Shown here: one piece after another, positions 61,141 through 64,000 of the stretch | Layout: each line of letters starts with the position of its first letter | How positions within the stretch are numbered: the stretch's first letter is position 1 | Origin: JAFGGG01 sp964634205 | GTDB lineage: Bacteria; Spirochaetota; Spirochaetia; SZUA-6; RPPD01 | Assembly (NCBI GenBank): GCA_964634205.1 | Contig: CAZWKE010000001.1 | Span: forward strand, 62,001-126,000 | DNA length: 64,000 nucleotides | Direction: 5' to 3' | The notes under the pieces: generated by a model | The model's input: only the letters and a program-made list of their open reading frames with translations | What the model was told of the DNA's origin: nothing | The model's database searches: none | Made by a program: the position numbers and the translations under genes

Positions 61141-62129
61141 TATTTTTGTCTCATCTCAATGACGCGTGATTTGAACTTGGATTTTATTAAGCAAACCAGG
61201 AAGCCAAAACCATAACTTATATGACACGCAAAAATACCAAGTGTGGTAAATATACTATGCACAAAATGTTTTATTACAAACAAACTGTTCAAAAAACATA
61301 TAGCAAAATAGAGAAGAAGTACTGCCAAAAGTGAAAAAGTAATTATCGGATTGAACAATCCCGCGAAGGAAAATATCAACAGGAAAAGTAGAAACAGTGT
61401 CGGAATAATGAATTGCTTTGACTTTGACGTGCCGGATAAGAACAACGTACACCGGTAATACCCGTAATAATAAATTTGCCTGGCAAAAGGAAACAACATT
61501 TTTTTTCTGTGGTGATGTACGATCACGTCGTTTGCATAATATATTTTATAATTATTATTAATTATATCATGACAATATTTCATATCTTCCGCATTGGTGT
61601 ACGACTCATTGAATAGATGGTGTTTTGCATACTCCGTTCTGATTATCAGGTTGCAGGTAGGAAGCTCATTCACAAATTGTGGTGCAGAGCATTTATGTCT
61701 TATGGCTCCGCTTCCGAAACCGATTTTTTGCTGCATTACATATCCGGATATCCTTCTTGAAATCGCTTCATTTTCCGGGGTAATATTGGGGCCGCCGACC
61801 GCCATGATTTCCGGATTGCTGAAATAACTTACCGCGTTTTTCAACCAATTACACTCAGGTGAAGCATCAGCATCTATAAAGGCAATAAAATCCGCGTTTT
61901 CACAGATTCTTTTGATTGCAGTATTTCTTTTTGCCGGTATATTTTTTACCCCGGTGGGAAATATTTGCACCCGATCATCTTTTACCGGCATATTTATCAT
62001 TTCGTCCGGGAAAAGATAGATTCCATAATTATAATAGTCCAGTTGCAGACAATTATTTATTGTTTCAAGTAAAAACGGCGTGTATAAATCCTTGAAAACA
62101 ATAGCGATACTGATTGATGGAGTTTTCAT
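61140..62129 (-). CDS. Glycosyltransferase family 2 with C-terminal membrane helices
   Basis: 329 residues. GT2 domain with AFIDADASPECNW (about 87-99, DXD), NAEDMKYCHDI (about 180), and VGGPNITPE. About residues 225-310 hold three to four membrane helices, as in processive or lipid-linked transferases. Coupled to the downstream GT2. Confidence 0.88.
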   Translation of the reverse strand: MKTPSISIAIVFKDLYTPFLLETINNCLQLDYYNYGIYLFPDEMINMPVKDDRVQIFPTGVKNIPAKRNTAIKRICENADFIAFIDADASPECNWLKNAVSYFSNPEIMAVGGPNITPENEAISRRISGYVMQQKIGFGSGAIRHKCSAPQFVNELPTCNLIIRTEYAKHHLFNESYTNAEDMKYCHDIINNNYKIYYANDVIVHHHRKKMLFPFARQIYYYGYYRCTLFLSGTSKSKQFIIPTLFLLFLLIFSFAGLFNPIITFSLLAVLLLYFAICFLNSLFVIKHFVHSIFTTLGIFACHISYGFGFLVCLIKSKFKSRVIEMRQK

Positions 62130-62150
62130 AAACTACAGTGAACCTCCCGT

Positions 62151-62783
62151 TTATTCCGTATGGAAAAATTTATCCAGCCATTTGTCGAACGGCAAAATAT
62201 AAACAATTACAATCAAGACAATATGTAAGGATATAAAGACCAGTAATCCCGGAAATGTCGGGGTAAAACCGAATAAGACTTTAATATGTGGAATTGTAAC
62301 ATCCCATGTCGCATAATTTATGCCGTTAACGATATACCACATCGCATCCAAGAAACCGGAAAAAAACAGGATGATACCGCTTAATCCTGTTTTCAAACAC
62401 TTCCCGCTGCTTCCCCCGCCCATGCGATAGGCAAAACAGATAGAGTATAGAAAAACGGGAAATAAAAAAATATTCAGGTATTTATAAAACTCATCCAATT
62501 GATGGAAAATAGCGGAATAACTTAAGCGGGGGTCTATATAGCTGAAATAAAAAACTATGGGCGCAAACAGCAACAGATATGAAAGTTTAAATTTATTTGG
62601 AAAAAGACTTATTCCGAAAAGAATGACGATAAAAATAAAAATATGAATCAGAAACTGAAATAAGTGTACTCCTTCACGATCATAGGAAAACGTCAAAAAA
62701 GACAGGGCTATCCCGATAATTCCTATAAAGAAACAAAGCAGCCACAGATATTTCTTGAGTAGAAACGAAAATGAGTTTTTCAT
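62151..62783 (-). CDS. Hypothetical integral membrane protein of the glycan island
   Basis: 210 residues, about six hydrophobic helices, not recognised. The loop DAMWYIVNGINYATWDVTIPHIK (about 145-170; aromatic and polar) may form a binding site. Located between the glycosyltransferases, so export or modification of the glycan is plausible. Confidence 0.6.
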   Translation of the reverse strand: MKNSFSFLLKKYLWLLCFFIGIIGIALSFLTFSYDREGVHLFQFLIHIFIFIVILFGISLFPNKFKLSYLLLFAPIVFYFSYIDPRLSYSAIFHQLDEFYKYLNIFLFPVFLYSICFAYRMGGGSSGKCLKTGLSGIILFFSGFLDAMWYIVNGINYATWDVTIPHIKVLFGFTPTFPGLLVFISLHIVLIVIVYILPFDKWLDKFFHTE

Positions 62784-62811
62784 ATGATTTTCCTTTTTTT
62801 TAAAAGGGCTT

Positions 62812-64000
62812 TTATTTACAACCGTGTCGGCACTCTACGTTCAATATAGTATGCCGGCTGAAAATTGTATGCCTGGAATGTAATGTGTATCGTAAAGAAT
62901 TCAATCCATATTGATCAGGATCAATTGCGTTTTTCTTTACCTGCATTTTAAATATCTTTTCATTTATTGCCGCCGCTGATTTCAGTTTGTAATCATGGCT
63001 GTTAAAAAGCTTTCTCCTCACCACGCCTTCATTGATATGCGGGAGGCAGGTAAACCTTCCAAGGCGCCTGAAAGGGGCCGAGTGGATTTTGATTTTAGTT
63101 TCGCGCAGTTTACCGACGGAGCAGTCATGGAGTTCGCCGTGGTTATGATGCGGCCCATTATCCGGCACCAGATTGTCATGAACGGCACTAAAATCATATT
63201 GGAACACGATGTTGTTTTTTTGAACAGATCCGCCGATACCGTGCAGTTTGTTATGAATATCGGTTTCACTCAGAACGGTATCCCACATACAAACCTCGGC
63301 TATCTCTCCCCGGAAGGGCCGCGCCGCTTTCATTGTATTGAGGAGCGGGTTGTTGCCGATTATTATTTTTTTATCAGCAATTTGATATAAAAAGGCCTTT
63401 GCAAACAGTTGGGTAACGTCTTTGCCCTGATTCGGTACGTTTGTGCCGTTTAAAAACAGATTGATACGACGGTTCTTCCTGTCTACAACCAGGAAAAGCA
63501 TGGCCCATTCATTTTTCGGCCAACTGCTGTATAAAACATCGAATCCCCGGATCTTTTTAAATGGTTTGGCGACAAATGACTCATATTTATTGTAGGAGAT
63601 GATGTTCTTTGAGCCGGTAAACCACAAAGGAACCTCAAAAAAACCGAATCCTTCGCCCAGTAAATAGTCGTTATTCTCATCCGCCTCCGGTTTTATGAAT
63701 AAAAACAGTGAATAACCGTTTATATCCGTTTTTTTTATGCTTCTGTTTCGGGGGACCGAGATATATGATCGTCCTGTGTTGAAACGGACGATATTCCTGT
63801 TACCCTTTTTAAATGTTAGGTAGCGCACGTCGGTAAGTCCTTTTCTCTCCGTTCTGAAATACAGATCGTCGTCCTCATAACCCCAACCCCAATAGCCGTT
63901 ATAATAGCCGTTGACCGCATGAAACTGTTCTTTCGAAAACAATACACAACCGCCGAAATATTCCCGATAAGAAAGTTTGTACCCTTCATCGCTTCTTAAG
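62812..64000 (-). CDS. GT7-like glycosyltransferase fused to a LamG-like domain (5' end off the right edge)
   Basis: 396 codons are visible, running in frame to the window edge. The first part, YFGGCVLFSKEQFHAVNGYYNGYWGWGYEDDDLYFR (about 16-51 of the visible part), carries the beta-1,4-galactosyltransferase (GT7) C-terminal motifs FGGC..F and WGWGYEDDD. After it a LamG/concanavalin A-like domain (about 75-260; SLFLFIKPEADENN, IADKKIIIGNNPLLN, FRGEIAEVCMWDTVLSETD) follows, then an unassigned basic tail of about 110 residues. GT7 with a C-terminal LamG is unusual. Confidence 0.8.
   Translation of the reverse strand, partial: LRSDEGYKLSYREYFGGCVLFSKEQFHAVNGYYNGYWGWGYEDDDLYFRTERKGLTDVRYLTFKKGNRNIVRFNTGRSYISVPRNRSIKKTDINGYSLFLFIKPEADENNDYLLGEGFGFFEVPLWFTGSKNIISYNKYESFVAKPFKKIRGFDVLYSSWPKNEWAMLFLVVDRKNRRINLFLNGTNVPNQGKDVTQLFAKAFLYQIADKKIIIGNNPLLNTMKAARPFRGEIAEVCMWDTVLSETDIHNKLHGIGGSVQKNNIVFQYDFSAVHDNLVPDNGPHHNHGELHDCSVGKLRETKIKIHSAPFRRLGRFTCLPHINEGVVRRKLFNSHDYKLKSAAAINEKIFKMQVKKNAIDPDQYGLNSLRYTLHSRHTIFSRHTILNVECRHGCK

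Overview
The window is bacterial and reads as the replication-origin neighbourhood of a diderm, most likely a spirochaete or close relative of moderate GC. The evidence is the origin gene set in one block, a DnaX whose N-terminus (MTYEVTAIKKRP) is of spirochaete type, a long YidC with a periplasmic domain, and a carD-ispD-ispF operon like that of treponemes. Three runs of exactly 100 N show it is a scaffolded draft or metagenome assembly. I cannot name a species. || Layout: (1) 1-3231: TraB-family protein, TPR lipoprotein and mazG. (2) 3228-11658: minus-strand block reading recR, dnaA, dnaN, recF, dciA, rpmH, rnpA, yidD, yidC, jag. AT-rich origin-like DNA lies on both sides of dnaA, with DnaA boxes and a DnaA-trio-like TAG run. 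(3) 11660-16532: ybaB, dnaX, the small SRP RNA, a five-tRNA cluster holding all four serine isoacceptors (one with a 70-nt variable arm), parB, parA, a NifU-type Fe-S protein and a perfect parS. (4) 16543-17792: an IS element abutting the gyrA stop codon, then gyrA and gyrB. (5) 22286-25552: larB, larC and an MGH1-like glycosidase. (6) 25672-32041: operon of LamG/Fn3 protein, giant TPR protein, HDOD protein and metallo-beta-lactamase-fold hydrolase. (7) 32116-36330: tRNA-Ala, a 1288-residue TPR/beta-barrel protein, tRNA-Leu. (8) 36369-44761: Mpv17-like membrane protein, a copper-resistance operon, a Crp/Fnr regulator divergent from a ferredoxin-like protein, cation transporter, DUF438/PAS protein, methyltransferase, glutamine amidotransferase. 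(9) 44762-55190: lytic transglycosylase, ispF-ispD-carD, TVP38, OppA, GIDE protein, rhomboid, rlmE, DUF2194-like protein. (10) 55437-64000: minus-strand island of two methyltransferases, two radical SAM enzymes, two GT2s, a membrane protein and a GT7-like glycosyltransferase. Two of its enzymes carry fused PKD-like or LamG-like domains, unusual for cytoplasmic glycan enzymes. || How the genes work together: regions 2-4 are the replication, segregation, SRP and membrane-insertion core. The copper block looks like sensor (csoR), periplasmic Met/His-rich binder, small Cys-Cys protein, chaperone (copZ) and exporter (copA) in one transcript. The right-hand island looks like a surface-glycan or glycoconjugate assembly locus and is the best candidate for undescribed biology, with the giant-arm tRNA-Ser(CGA) and the DnaA-trio-like origin next. 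All functions are inferred from sequence motifs; no database search was run.
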